Below, in pieces: positions 5,547 through 5,768 of a stretch of DNA of 5,768 nucleotides. The notes beneath the pieces are model-generated. The model was not told the origin of the DNA, did no database searches, and saw only the letters and a program-made list of their open reading frames with translations. This DNA is from Mycobacterium sp. GTDB lineage: Bacteria; Actinomycetota; Actinomycetes; Mycobacteriales; Mycobacteriaceae. Where the stretch lies: contig JAOPWF010000494.1 of the NCBI GenBank assembly GCA_025965815.1, forward strand, positions 1-5,768, given 5' to 3'. The position numbers and the translations under genes were made by a program. The first letter of the stretch is position 1. Each line of letters opens with the position of its first letter.

Positions 5547-5768
5547 GTGAAGACATCTCTTCGACGCCTCTTGGCCGCCGCACTGACCGCTGTCACGCTC
5601 ACGGGGTCGATCACCGCCTGCGCAGGCTCGCAGACCACTCCCGCCGATACGCTGACCGTCGGATTCGTCGTCGATCCCTCCTGGGCGCAGATCCCCGTGG
5701 CCGCCGATACCGGCTTGTTCACCAAGCACGGCGTGAACGTCAAGGTGGTGAACTTCCAGTCCGGCGTC
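5547..5768 (+). CDS. ABC transporter substrate-binding lipoprotein, SsuA/NMT1-like (partial, 3' end outside the window)
   Basis: The first 74 codons of the binding protein of the importer; the frame is open to the window end. It starts with GTG, with AAGGA at 5531-5535 about 11 nt upstream. The signal peptide is MKTSLRR followed by a hydrophobic stretch ending in the lipobox ITAC, with Cys25 as the expected lipid-modified residue. The mature part begins with a polar linker. TLTVGFVVDPSWAQIPVAAD (35-54) and then TGLFTKHGVNVKVVNFQSG (55-73) match the N-terminal pattern of sulfonate, nitrate and thiamine-precursor (NMT1-like) binding proteins, in which GLF-x-K-x-G precedes a V-x-V strand and a substrate-contacting loop. 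It follows the ATPase by 33 bp, so it belongs to the same operon. It should be anchored to the outer face of the cytoplasmic membrane. The ligand cannot be deduced from this fragment. Confidence 0.9.
   Translation, partial: MKTSLRRLLAAALTAVTLTGSITACAGSQTTPADTLTVGFVVDPSWAQIPVAADTGLFTKHGVNVKVVNFQSGV

Overview
The window looks like high-GC actinobacterial chromosome, most plausibly from the Mycobacterium/Rhodococcus group. The grounds are strong G/C preference at third codon positions, GTG and ATG starts with good Shine-Dalgarno (SD) sites, and a luciferase-like oxidoreductase of the F420-dependent type that is expanded in those genera. No rRNA, tRNA, mobile element or CRISPR array is visible. 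The genus is an inference.

Layout. Positions 1-285 hold no convincing gene, only a pair of short palindromes. Two genes then lie on the minus strand: a luciferase-like (LLM) flavin/F420 oxidoreductase (286-1152) and, upstream of it, a LacI-family regulator (1341-2372). A 157-bp divergent intergenic region (2373-2529) follows. It holds a perfect 12-bp CG-centred palindrome typical of LacI-family operators, a larger imperfect inverted repeat around it, and a probable 10-residue leader ORF (2496-2528). From 2530 rightward runs a compact plus-strand operon: a cytoplasmic arylsulfotransferase-family beta-propeller protein (2530-3849), an SsuC/TauC-type ABC permease (3887-4753), its ATPase (4755-5513), and the first 74 codons of a substrate-binding lipoprotein (5547 to the window end). 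Gaps are 37, 1 and 33 bp.

How it may work together (inference). The lipoprotein, permease and ATPase form an importer of the sulfonate/nitrate/taurine class. The first gene of the same operon encodes a predicted sulfotransferase without a signal peptide, so an organosulfur compound such as a sulfate ester or aryl sulfonate is the natural substrate guess. The divergent LacI-type regulator probably represses the operon through the 2464-2475 palindrome until an inducer, perhaps the imported compound, is present. The LLM enzyme could act on the same substrate, but only proximity supports that.

The most interesting features are the leader ORF with tandem Trp codons placed one base before the sulfotransferase, the nested inverted repeats that cover its SD, and a CGTTCGAA(C/G)G-N5-GGAG module shared by the 5' regions of the two minus-strand genes.
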